Positions 6,054 to 12,929 of a stretch of 20,914 nt of DNA are shown here, in pieces. Position numbers and translations under genes: made by a program. Position 1 is the stretch's first letter, and each line of letters opens with the position of its first letter. Below the pieces are notes generated by a model that was not told where the DNA came from, searched no databases, and was given only the letters and a program-made list of their open reading frames with translations. This DNA comes from an uncultured Peptococcaceae bacterium (GTDB taxonomy: Bacteria; Bacillota; Peptococcia; Peptococcales; Peptococcaceae), in assembly GCA_902462325.1 (NCBI GenBank), contig CABQBF010000032.1, positions 1 to 20,914 of the forward strand. Direction: 5' to 3'.

Positions 6054-7022
6054 TCATGCGGACTGCCCCGCTTGCTCAATTTCAACGTCTTTGAAAAAAT
6101 ACTGCACAATCTCTGCGGCGCTTTTTCCCTGCTCGGCCAAAGCCCGAGCGCCCCATTGGCTCATACCTACGCCATGACCATAGCCTCTGCCTTTCACCAT
6201 CAGTTGACCGTCGCGGATGTCGATTTCTTCTACCAGATTGGACTTCATGGTCTCGCCGCCCAATGCCAGCCGCAATGCTGCAGCGCCCACGGTCAAATCG
6301 TCAAATTGATATTTCATAACTCTACCGGATTTTCCTTGCTCGGCAATGGTGACCTTGCGGAAAGAATCCCGGCGGGTTCCCGTCACCTGTTCTACAGCGT
6401 CGGCCAGCTCGGCCATGGAAAAATAGGTTTCCCAACTGGTATTGGGATTGTCGGGCAAAGCCGCGCCAGGATCTTCTACGCTTTGAATGTAGGGCGTTTC
6501 TTCTTTGTCATAGGACAGCCCTTCTAAGGCTGACGCTGCGGTGCGGCCGCCGCCGTCGGCAAAAAACCAGGCTTTGATCAGCTGGCCCTGATAAGTGATA
6601 ACCTGATTGGCCGTTTCGTCCACAGCCTGTTTCACATGGTCATTGATTTTTTCTGCATTGTAAGCCTGAAATTCGTTGATATCGGTAGAGGCGGCGGTGC
6701 CCCGCTCCGGTACACCGCCGTCCTCCATTTTTTCCAGCGTAAAGGTACGGGCCATCATGGCCTGTGCCGCCAGCGCTTCTACCGGCCAGTTTACATCCAT
6801 TTCCCCGGCTACCACACCGTATAAATATTCCCGCAGAGAAATCTCGACGGTCTTTCCTGTTTCGTGCTGATAAAGGGTAATGGTCGTATCGTCTCCTGGC
6901 CACTGATTTCCACTGGCTTCCGGTTCGGTCCGTTTTTCCTTGCTGCAGCCTGTCAGGCTTCCTAACAGACAAAGCAATAACAATAACACCAGCAGTATCT
7001 TTGTTTTTTGTAACGGTCTCAT
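6054..7022 (-). CDS. SpoIID/LytB-domain lipoprotein
   Basis: The frame is open from 7055, but the ATG at 7022 has an ideal AAAGGAGG a few bases upstream, giving 322 residues. An N-terminal hydrophobic stretch ends in the lipobox LTGC (C26), so the protein should be anchored outside the membrane. SpoIID motifs follow: LREYLYGVVAGEMDVNWPVE, with E74 at the place of the catalytic glutamate of the B. subtilis lytic transglycosylase, AAQAMMARTF, FADGGGRTA, and GYGHGVGMSQWGA near residues 280-292. SpoIID cuts peptidoglycan glycan strands during engulfment in spore formers; homologues in non-sporulating species are thought to act in wall remodelling. It lies 44 bp after the S4-domain gene and ends in the terminator at 5934-5969. 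Confidence 0.88.
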   Translation of the reverse strand: MRPLQKTKILLVLLLLLCLLGSLTGCSKEKRTEPEASGNQWPGDDTTITLYQHETGKTVEISLREYLYGVVAGEMDVNWPVEALAAQAMMARTFTLEKMEDGGVPERGTAASTDINEFQAYNAEKINDHVKQAVDETANQVITYQGQLIKAWFFADGGGRTAASALEGLSYDKEETPYIQSVEDPGAALPDNPNTSWETYFSMAELADAVEQVTGTRRDSFRKVTIAEQGKSGRVMKYQFDDLTVGAAALRLALGGETMKSNLVEEIDIRDGQLMVKGRGYGHGVGMSQWGARALAEQGKSAAEIVQYFFKDVEIEQAGQSA

Positions 7023-7066
7023 AAAAAAACCTCCTTTGCAGAAAGTATTCCACAAAAGAGGATATT

Positions 7067-7324
7067 TTAATCAATTTCCTGGCCTTCTAATAACCGATAC
7101 AAATTTTTGGCGTCGTCGGCCCGCACATTATCCCGCACTTCTAAAATTTCGGCCCGCACCTTTCGCTCGCCGAACCCGATTTCCAAAATATCGCCCGGTT
7201 TCACATCAGCGCCGGCTTTAGCCACCTTGCCATTGATTTTTACCTTGCCGCCATCGCAGACATCTTTGGCCACGGTCCGCCGTTTGATAATACGGGACAC
7301 CTTTAAATATTTATCTAACCGCAT
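7067..7324 (-). CDS. S4-domain RNA-binding protein, YabO/RqcP-HslR type
   Basis: An 85-residue protein beginning MRLDKYLKVSRIIKRRTVAK, which is the S4 RNA-binding fold, followed by GGKVKINGKVAKAGADVKPG. The ATG at 7324 is chosen because AAGGCGG lies 8 bases upstream; the GTG at 7333 would overlap that site. YabO/RqcP binds stalled 60S-like (50S) ribosomal complexes with peptidyl-tRNA in the bacterial ribosome-associated quality-control pathway. Its place next to HU and MazG matches the conserved yab region of Bacillota. Confidence 0.88.
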   Translation of the reverse strand: MRLDKYLKVSRIIKRRTVAKDVCDGGKVKINGKVAKAGADVKPGDILEIGFGERKVRAEILEVRDNVRADDAKNLYRLLEGQEID

Positions 7325-7401
7325 GGAGTTCACCGCCTTTCTTCTATATACTGCTCTTGTATACTGCTCTACTGCAACATACCGCAGCCGGTCGGCGGAA
7401 T

Positions 7402-7461
7402 AAAAAAAGCTGCGGCAGTAAGAATTTTCATCAAATAACGCGAAACCCTTACTGCAACAGC
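7402..7461 (-). terminator. Rho-independent terminator between HU and the S4 gene
   Basis: Arms GCTGCGGCAGTAAG (7409-7422) and CTTACTGCAACAGC (7448-7461) pair with two mismatches. On the minus strand they are followed by seven T (complement of 7402-7408). It terminates the HU transcript, so the S4 and SpoIID-like genes are likely expressed by partial read-through or from their own promoter near 7340-7380. Confidence 0.75.
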
Positions 7462-7485
7462 CCTCATCATTACCGCGACCGGTAA

Positions 7486-7767
7486 TTAGTTTTTCTTTGC
7501 GACAACGTCTTTCAAACCTTTCCCAGCTTTGAAAGCAGGTACTTTGGTTTCTGGAATTACGATATCTTCCTTGGTCTGTGGATTTTTTGCTTTGCGAGCT
7601 TTCCGTTCTCTCACTTCAAAGGTACCAAAGCCAACCAACTGCACTTTGTCACCTTTCTGCAGACTTTCGGTTATGGTTGCTAATACTGCATTTACCGCCT
7701 TTTCAGAATCTTTTTTGGTTAATCCGGCTTTTTCGGCAACGCTTGCCACTAATTCAGTTTTATTCAC
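7486..7767 (-). CDS. hup: HU family DNA-binding protein
   Basis: A 93-residue HU: MNKTELVASVAEKAGLTKKD at the N-terminus, the signature GFGTFEVRERKARKAKNPQT, and a basic C-terminus. HU is a dimeric nucleoid protein that bends DNA and supports replication and recombination. It starts with GTG at 7767 behind AGGAGGG. The 132-bp gap to mazG, with AT-rich -10-like TAAGAT and TATGAT on the minus strand near 7835-7845, suggests its own promoter. The terminator at 7402-7461 makes it largely monocistronic, as expected for an abundant protein. Confidence 0.95.
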   Translation of the reverse strand: MNKTELVASVAEKAGLTKKDSEKAVNAVLATITESLQKGDKVQLVGFGTFEVRERKARKAKNPQTKEDIVIPETKVPAFKAGKGLKDVVAKKN

Positions 7768-7899
7768 TGAAAATCCCTCCTAAAACTCCTTAAAATTTAT
7801 TCCTTTCACACTGCGAGCAAATCTGCTACAGACATCTTATCATATTTTTCGCAGAAACAAAAGCCCCCAATGCAGAAAACTTTAGAAAAACAGCCATTT

Positions 7900-8685
7900 T
7901 TAAAGATTTTTTTCCTTTTCAGCCTTACAAGCTTCCCTCAAGACATCTAATTCTTCTACAGTATACTGGGCAAATTCCTTTTTGTCTAGCATTATTTTTG
8001 CTTCCATGGCGCGAAATCTGTCGACAAACTTCTGAACAGAACGGTTCAGCGCCTGCTCCGGGTCTACTTTGGCAAAGCGGGCCAAATTCACCGCTGAAAA
8101 CAGCAAATCGCCAATTTCTTCCTCCACGTCGCCGTCACCGGCCAACGCGGCGTCGATTTCTGCCAGTTCTTCACCGATTTTGGCCTTAGGCCCTTCTATG
8201 CTGTCCCAATCGAAGCCTACCCGATGGGCTTTCTGCTGCACCTTTTCCGCTTTCATCAGCGCTGGCAGCGTGGGCGGCAGCTTGCTCATAATGCTCTGCG
8301 CTTCGGGCTGTCCGGCCTTTTCCTGCTTTTTAATCTCTTCCCAGTTGGTCAGCACCGTTTCCGCATCATCGGCTTTCACATCGGCAAAAATATGGGGATG
8401 GCGGCGAATCATCTTCGCTGTGATAGCCTCCACCACATCCTGCAAATTAAAAGCGCCCTCCTGTTCAGCCAATTTGGCATGAAATACCACCTGCAGCAGC
8501 ACGTCGCCCAACTCCTCTTTGAGATGGTCCATATCGTGACTGTCGATAGCTTCAATGACCTCATGGGCTTCCTCCAGCAAATTTTTCCGCAAAGATTCAT
8601 GGGTTTGCCCTTTGTCCCACGGACAGCCATGGTCTCCTAACAGTGTATTCATCACGTCGGTTAAAGGTTTCACTGTATCGTCCAT
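7900..8685 (-). CDS. mazG: MazG nucleoside triphosphate pyrophosphohydrolase
   Basis: The 261-residue protein has two MazG halves like E. coli MazG (263 residues): GCPWDKGQTHESLRKNLLEE, then AHEVIEAI and LKEELGDVLLQVVFHA, with the metal ligands E38, E39, E42 and D61. The second half carries GEELAEIDAAL and EEEIGDLLFSAVN. It hydrolyses (d)NTPs to the monophosphate and pyrophosphate, cleaning up aberrant nucleotides. Unlike B. subtilis YabN, no tetrapyrrole-methylase domain is fused in front. The start codon is one base beyond the stop codon of the upstream flippase gene, with GAGGGAG overlapping its end, so the two are translationally coupled. Confidence 0.93.
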   Translation of the reverse strand: MDDTVKPLTDVMNTLLGDHGCPWDKGQTHESLRKNLLEEAHEVIEAIDSHDMDHLKEELGDVLLQVVFHAKLAEQEGAFNLQDVVEAITAKMIRRHPHIFADVKADDAETVLTNWEEIKKQEKAGQPEAQSIMSKLPPTLPALMKAEKVQQKAHRVGFDWDSIEGPKAKIGEELAEIDAALAGDGDVEEEIGDLLFSAVNLARFAKVDPEQALNRSVQKFVDRFRAMEAKIMLDKKEFAQYTVEELDVLREACKAEKEKNL

Positions 8686-8686
8686 T

Positions 8687-10288
8687 TTACTCCCTCACTA
8701 ACTTTAGTTTTAACAACAACGCTGCCAGTTTATTCCCCACTTTCGGCAGTTTGCGAATAATTTCCAGACTGACGCCGCCAATGGCCAGCAGCACCACAAA
8801 ATAAGCGCAGCCGCCAATCACGATAGAAACCAGCGTAGCCAGTCCATTGCTGCCCAACAGTGCAAACAGCCCATAATAACTGCCCAATACCAAAACAGCC
8901 ATCGCTGCTACACTGATGACAGGCTTTATAATATGGTAGCGCAGGCTGAGCCAACTCCAGCCAATACGGCGGGATACCTGAAAAATATTGTTGGCCGCCG
9001 CTACCGCAAACCCAACCACGCTGCCCAAGGCCGCGCCGCGAACGCCCATTGCAGGCATGGCGGTACAGGTATAGGTGATAACAATTTTAATGGCCGCGCC
9101 CAACAACAAGCTGTACATAGGCACCATAGCCTTGCCCATACCCTGCAGCGTACCGGCGCTGATTTGATACAAGCCTACCACCAGCACAACAGCCGCCGAC
9201 CACAGCATGGCCACTCCAGCCCCCGGCTTATCGTACAACAATGCCATAATGGGCCGGGCTAAAGTCATCAAGCCTACAGTGGCTGGCAATACAATCAAAA
9301 CGGCCAATTGCATAGCGTTGGAAAAATTAACCGTCACATTTTCTTTTTGCCCCATGGCCAAGGCCTCAGAAATATTGGGCACCAGACTGGCAGCAATGGC
9401 AGTGGTCAGCATAAAGGGCAAATTGATAATGGGCTGCACGCAAGTGGACAAATAATTGACCTCAATCAAGGCGGCGTCTTTGGTCAAACCGCTGGCCATC
9501 AACCGCGGCAGCAGCAAAACCGAATCGATACTTTGCATAATGGGCAACACCAAACTGCCAATAGAAATGGGAATGGCTAAGGCCAAAACCTTGCCGAGAA
9601 TTTGGCAATTGCCAATGGCGTCTTCTTCTGCGCTCTGCCGCTTTATGCCATGTTTGCGCCGGTAAAACAAAAAAACAGTTAAAATCAGCAAGAACGCAAC
9701 GCAGCTTCCCACCGAAGCGCCAGAGCTGGCGCCGGCAGCCACCACCGTATCGCCGTAAGGCAGCAGTACAAACAGCGCGGCAATAATCACGCCCACCCGC
9801 ACAAACTGCTCGGTAATTTGGGACAGCGCAGTCGGCACCATCTGCTGCAACCCCTGGAAATAGCCGCGAAACACCGCCTGCATACAGGTGAAAATCATTG
9901 CCGGCGCAATGGCCCGCAAGCTCAAAGCCGTGCGTTCCTCATGCAGCACATGAACCGCCAGCCAATCGGCGTTGATAAAAATAAACCCGGCCACACAAAT
10001 TCCCACAACCGACAGCAGCAGCAAAGAAAGCTTTAAAATCCGCATACTCATGCCCGATTTGCCCTGCTCCTCATATTCCGCCACCAGTTTGGAAATGGCC
10101 AGCGGAATCCCCGCTGTGGACAGCGCCAGCAACAGGTTGTACACCGGATAGACCAGACTGTAAATTGCGCCGCACTCATCGCTGGCAATACGGGCAAAGG
10201 GAATGCGGTACAACGCGCCCAGACATTTGGCCAGAATTCCGGCTACGCTGAGCACCACCGCACCTTTCACAAAGGATTTTCCAGACAC
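8687..10288 (-). CDS. SpoVB/YabM-like polysaccharide (lipid-linked precursor) flippase, MATE/MOP superfamily
   Basis: A multi-pass membrane protein (about 533 residues, around 14 hydrophobic segments) opening with GKSFVKGAVVLSVAGILAKC, then LGALYRIPFARI, and containing GIPLAISKLVAEYEEQGK and FRGYFQGLQQMVPTALSQ, typical of the SpoVB/MurJ-like group that flips lipid-linked wall or polysaccharide precursors. The frame reaches an ATG at 10330 without a ribosome site; the GTG at 10288 sits 8 bases after GAGGAG (10297-10302) and is the better start. It leads the yab-type cluster and couples to mazG. B. subtilis SpoVB acts in spore cortex synthesis, but non-sporulating species also carry homologues. 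Confidence 0.88.
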   Translation of the reverse strand: MSGKSFVKGAVVLSVAGILAKCLGALYRIPFARIASDECGAIYSLVYPVYNLLLALSTAGIPLAISKLVAEYEEQGKSGMSMRILKLSLLLLSVVGICVAGFIFINADWLAVHVLHEERTALSLRAIAPAMIFTCMQAVFRGYFQGLQQMVPTALSQITEQFVRVGVIIAALFVLLPYGDTVVAAGASSGASVGSCVAFLLILTVFLFYRRKHGIKRQSAEEDAIGNCQILGKVLALAIPISIGSLVLPIMQSIDSVLLLPRLMASGLTKDAALIEVNYLSTCVQPIINLPFMLTTAIAASLVPNISEALAMGQKENVTVNFSNAMQLAVLIVLPATVGLMTLARPIMALLYDKPGAGVAMLWSAAVVLVVGLYQISAGTLQGMGKAMVPMYSLLLGAAIKIVITYTCTAMPAMGVRGAALGSVVGFAVAAANNIFQVSRRIGWSWLSLRYHIIKPVISVAAMAVLVLGSYYGLFALLGSNGLATLVSIVIGGCAYFVVLLAIGGVSLEIIRKLPKVGNKLAALLLKLKLVRE

Positions 10289-10363
10289 AATACTCGCTCC
10301 TCTTTTCCGCAGCGCCCGAAAACGCCGCATGGTATTTACATTTTGGATACTTCTACCTATGTA

Positions 10364-10392
10364 ATATTAGCGTAATTGCTTTGTAAAAGCAA
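10364..10392 (-). promoter_or_regulatory. Promoter of the spoVB-like/mazG unit
   Basis: On the minus strand TTGCTT (10392-10387) and TAATAT (10369-10364) are 17 bases apart, about 75 bases before the GTG start at 10288. The ATG at 10330 would leave a leader of only about 25 bases. Confidence 0.55.
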
Positions 10393-10397
10393 TCTTT

Positions 10398-10655
10398 TCT
10401 TTTTTATTTGCTACCACATCGTTTTTGTTTGCTACCCTTCGATTTTTTTGCTATCCTTTGCCTATCCATTTTTTATTTGCTACCCTTCGCCTATCCCTCC
10501 GTGGCTCTGGACAGTTCCTTGCTTGTGCAGCTTTGCTGAACTAACGTTCATCACGCTTTGCACAAGCTGCGTCACAGTCCATCCCAAGTCGGAATTATGG
10601 CGAAGGTAGCGGGAAGTTGAAACCCATCGGTCGGTAGCGAGTGCCCTGTATCAGG
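10398..10655 (+). repeat. Hairpin repeat family, copy C
   Basis: Three to four TTTGCTACCC/TTCG units (10398-10490) lead to the palindrome with outer arms GCTACCCTTCGCC (10479-10491) and GGCGAAGGTAGC (about 10600-10611). The flanks CCTCCGT and AAGTCGGAAT match copy A, but the inner arms are different and still pair: GCTTGTGCA with TGCACAAGC, and GGAC with GTCC. After GAAACCCAT the similarity fades (GCGAGTGCCCTG). No gene is present. Confidence 0.7.
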
Positions 10656-10865
10656 CTGTAAATAAAAACAGCAGAGATGTCAAATCCATAGAACAGTAGA
10701 GATTGCCCGTTCCCGTTATTCTGAATGGAATGCAGAATCTTTTGTTCGGTTTTATTCTTAGGTAGATGTTTCATATTCGTTCGGTATAATAAGGCGGTAT
10801 CTGTCTTTAGAATACCCTTTGGTTTTGTGCACTCTCTTCATGGCTGTGTTTTAAATGCATTCCGC
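10656..10865. other. Unassigned spacer between repeat copies C and D
   Basis: No coding frame, RNA gene or repeat is recognised. An isolated TATAAT occurs near 10785 without a convincing -35 partner. Confidence 0.4.
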
Positions 10866-11220
10866 GTATCTTCGCTCAAATTCCGATAAACAATCTGGCC
10901 TGTGGCCAGCGGAATGCCTCCAGCGCATTCGCACAAAAAACGTGCTTCAAACGCGCTAGTAGCAGCATCCCCTACAACGTGTCTGCCGGGCAGAATGCAA
11001 CAGGGAATAAAGCACTCTCTGCCCTTTTATGGGTTTCGCCACCCCGCTACCTTCGCCAAAATTCCGACTTGGGGCGGATAGCGCTGTAGGCTGTGCAAAG
11101 CGTGACGGACAGCGTAGCTAGTCCGGCAAAGCTGCACAGACAAAGCGATGTCCGATGCCCGACGTTTTTCTAGTCGGGTACACGGAGGGATAGGCGAAGT
11201 GTAGCAAATAAAGTCGAAGT
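10866..11220 (-). repeat. Hairpin repeat family, copy D (inverted relative to C)
   Basis: Read on the minus strand: TTTGCTACACTTCGCC, CCTCCGTG, palindrome with outer arms at 11193-11205 and 11046-11057, GAAACCCATA, GGCAGACACGTTGTAGGGG, a long variable stem, then the hairpin CTGGCC-ac-AGGCCAG and CGGAATTTGAGCGAAG. The variable stem here is long: GGAATGC (10911-10917) and GCATCC (10965-10970), with GCGC and GCAC/GTGC pairs inside. Copy D shows the family's full modular order at about 350 bp. Confidence 0.72.
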
Positions 11221-11225
11221 ATATA

Positions 11226-11247
11226 CTTAGTTCAAGAAACAACTAAG
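11226..11247. promoter_or_regulatory. Dyad upstream of the TRAP operon promoter
   Basis: CTTAGTT (11226-11232) and AACTAAG (11241-11247) form perfect 7-bp arms with an 8-base spacer, about 50 bp upstream of the -35 box. An operator is possible; the binding protein is unknown. Confidence 0.35.
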
Positions 11248-11295
11248 ATATAACAATTATATTAATAACTCCAATTTATACGTAAAATAATTATA

Positions 11296-11324
11296 TTTAC
11301 ACAATTTTATTTATTTGTTATGAT
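11296..11324 (+). promoter_or_regulatory. Promoter of the TAXI-TRAP transporter operon
   Basis: TTTACA (11296-11301) and TATGAT (11319-11324) are exactly 17 bases apart, giving a leader of about 35 bases before the first start codon. Confidence 0.7.
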
Positions 11325-11366
11325 TAGATTATAGTTTTATCAAATATTGAAGGGAGACATGTATTT

Positions 11367-12380
11367 ATGATGAAAATGAACAAAAAAGCAGTTGCTGCCA
11401 TCACTGTGCTGATGATGCTGGCACTGTGCCTCACCGGCTGCGGCGGCGGGGACGCCAACAAGGATGCTGGCAATGATGCACAGCAGAGTACTGCTGCCAC
11501 AAACCTGGTATTTGCTTCCGGCGGTACCTCCGGTACCTACTATCCTGTAGCCGGCGCTATCGCACAGGTATGGGAAAACAATGTGGAAGGTGTTAGCGTA
11601 AACGTACAGGCTACCGGCGCTTCCGCAGAAAACCTGAACCTAGTAAACCAGGGCGATGCTGAAATCGCAATCGTGCAAAATGACGTTATGTACTATGCCA
11701 ACACTGCTACAGAAGGCTTCTCCAACGCAGCTCCAAATGAAGGCTTTTTAACCTTAGGCACTGTTTATCCAGAAGTTTGCCAGTTGGTTGTTGACGCCAA
11801 CGCCGGTATCGAAACCGTTGCCGACTTAAAAGGCAAATCCGTATCCATCGGCGCATTCGGCAGCGGTGTAGAATCCAACGCCAAACAGATTTTGGCTGCC
11901 GCTGGTCTGAGCACCGATGATATTAAAGTACAGAATCTGGACTTTGCTGAATCCGCAAGTGCAATTAAGGATAAAGCTATCGTAGCCGCTTTCATCACAG
12001 CCGGCGCTCCAACCACCGCCGTTACCGAACTGGCTACCACCAATGACATTAAAGTATTGTCTTTGGATCAAGCTACCATCGACGCTCTGTGCGACCAGTA
12101 CAGCTATTACACCCCATATACCATCGCTGCCGATGTTTATGGCGCTGACGAAGACACCCAGACCGTTGCTGTAAAAGCTACCATCATTGTAAAAGCTGAT
12201 TTGGACGAAGAATTGGTTTACAACCTGACCAAAGGTCTGTTTGAAAATCTGGACGCTGTTGCCGCTGCCCATGCAAAAGGGAATGAAATGAGCTTGGAAG
12301 GCGCTGTAGAAGGTGTATCCGTACCGTTACACCCAGGTGCTGCTAAATATTTTGAAGAAAAAGGCGTATCTGCTGAATAA
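11367..12380 (+). CDS. TAXI-family TRAP transporter solute-binding lipoprotein
   Basis: The 337-residue protein has a positively charged start, a hydrophobic segment and the lipobox LTGC (C25), so it should be a membrane-anchored extracytoplasmic receptor. The mature part begins NLVFASGGTSGTYYPVAGAI, the hallmark of the TAXI (TRAP-associated extracytoplasmic immunogenic) family, followed by VQATGASAENLNLVNQGDAE. It captures a solute, often a dicarboxylate or amino acid in studied relatives, and hands it to the permease at 12930. The substrate cannot be read from sequence. AGGGAG lies 10 bases before the ATG. The stop codon is embedded in a hairpin (12372-12389). Confidence 0.93.
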   Translation: MMKMNKKAVAAITVLMMLALCLTGCGGGDANKDAGNDAQQSTAATNLVFASGGTSGTYYPVAGAIAQVWENNVEGVSVNVQATGASAENLNLVNQGDAEIAIVQNDVMYYANTATEGFSNAAPNEGFLTLGTVYPEVCQLVVDANAGIETVADLKGKSVSIGAFGSGVESNAKQILAAAGLSTDDIKVQNLDFAESASAIKDKAIVAAFITAGAPTTAVTELATTNDIKVLSLDQATIDALCDQYSYYTPYTIAADVYGADEDTQTVAVKATIIVKADLDEELVYNLTKGLFENLDAVAAAHAKGNEMSLEGAVEGVSVPLHPGAAKYFEEKGVSAE

Positions 12381-12389
12381 AGATTCAGC
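12372..12389 (+). other. Intra-operon hairpin over the stop codon of the solute receptor
   Basis: GCTGAAT (12372-12378) and ATTCAGC (12383-12389) pair perfectly around AAAG, without a T run. Such hairpins commonly protect the 3' end of a receptor mRNA and reduce downstream expression. Confidence 0.45.
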
Positions 12390-12406
12390 AATTTCCATAC
12401 AGGAAA

Positions 12407-12907
12407 ATGAAAACCAAGGTTGATAAAAACTATGCCGCAACCACAGTTTTTGTGGTTGCGGTTATTTTAGCAATGACCATTCTTTCCTGTAAACCTTTGT
12501 TTACAGCTCCGGTACAACGGCTGGTCATGACCAATGCAGACACCAATGAACTCTATTTTGAAGCGCCCTTAGAAGCTGACGGCGTATTTTCTGTATCCTA
12601 CATCCATTCGGTCAACAAAACCAATGTGGAAGAATATTATCGCCTGGAGGACGGCCAGTTATACTTGTTTAAAGCCCGCTATCGCTCTTTTGGAGCCGGT
12701 GTGGCTACAGAACTGGCGCCTGGTCAAACGCTGCGCTATGAAGACGGCTATATGGTCATTGAAAATATGCATTATGAACTACCTTCTTTAGTTTACAAGG
12801 TGGGTACTGTCAGCGATATGCTTATACATATTGGACAGCAAACCTGGCACATGAAAGAATTGGCACCTTCTTTAACCAGTGTCCGGTTCACTGTACAACT
12901 AAAATAA
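12407..12907 (+). CDS. DUF1850 domain protein of the TAXI-TRAP operon
   Basis: A 166-residue protein with one N-terminal membrane segment (about residues 10-28) and an external domain with the DUF1850 pattern: YIHSVNKTNVEEYYRLEDGQ, then ARYRSFGAG. Genes of this family sit between or beside TAXI receptor and fused permease genes in many bacteria, and an accessory role in transport is assumed; no activity is established. The start codon follows a weak AGG closely, and translation may depend on the upstream gene. The next gene starts 22 bp downstream. Confidence 0.85.
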   Translation: MKTKVDKNYAATTVFVVAVILAMTILSCKPLFTAPVQRLVMTNADTNELYFEAPLEADGVFSVSYIHSVNKTNVEEYYRLEDGQLYLFKARYRSFGAGVATELAPGQTLRYEDGYMVIENMHYELPSLVYKVGTVSDMLIHIGQQTWHMKELAPSLTSVRFTVQLK

Positions 12908-12929
12908 TCTCACAGAAAGGAGTCTTCTT

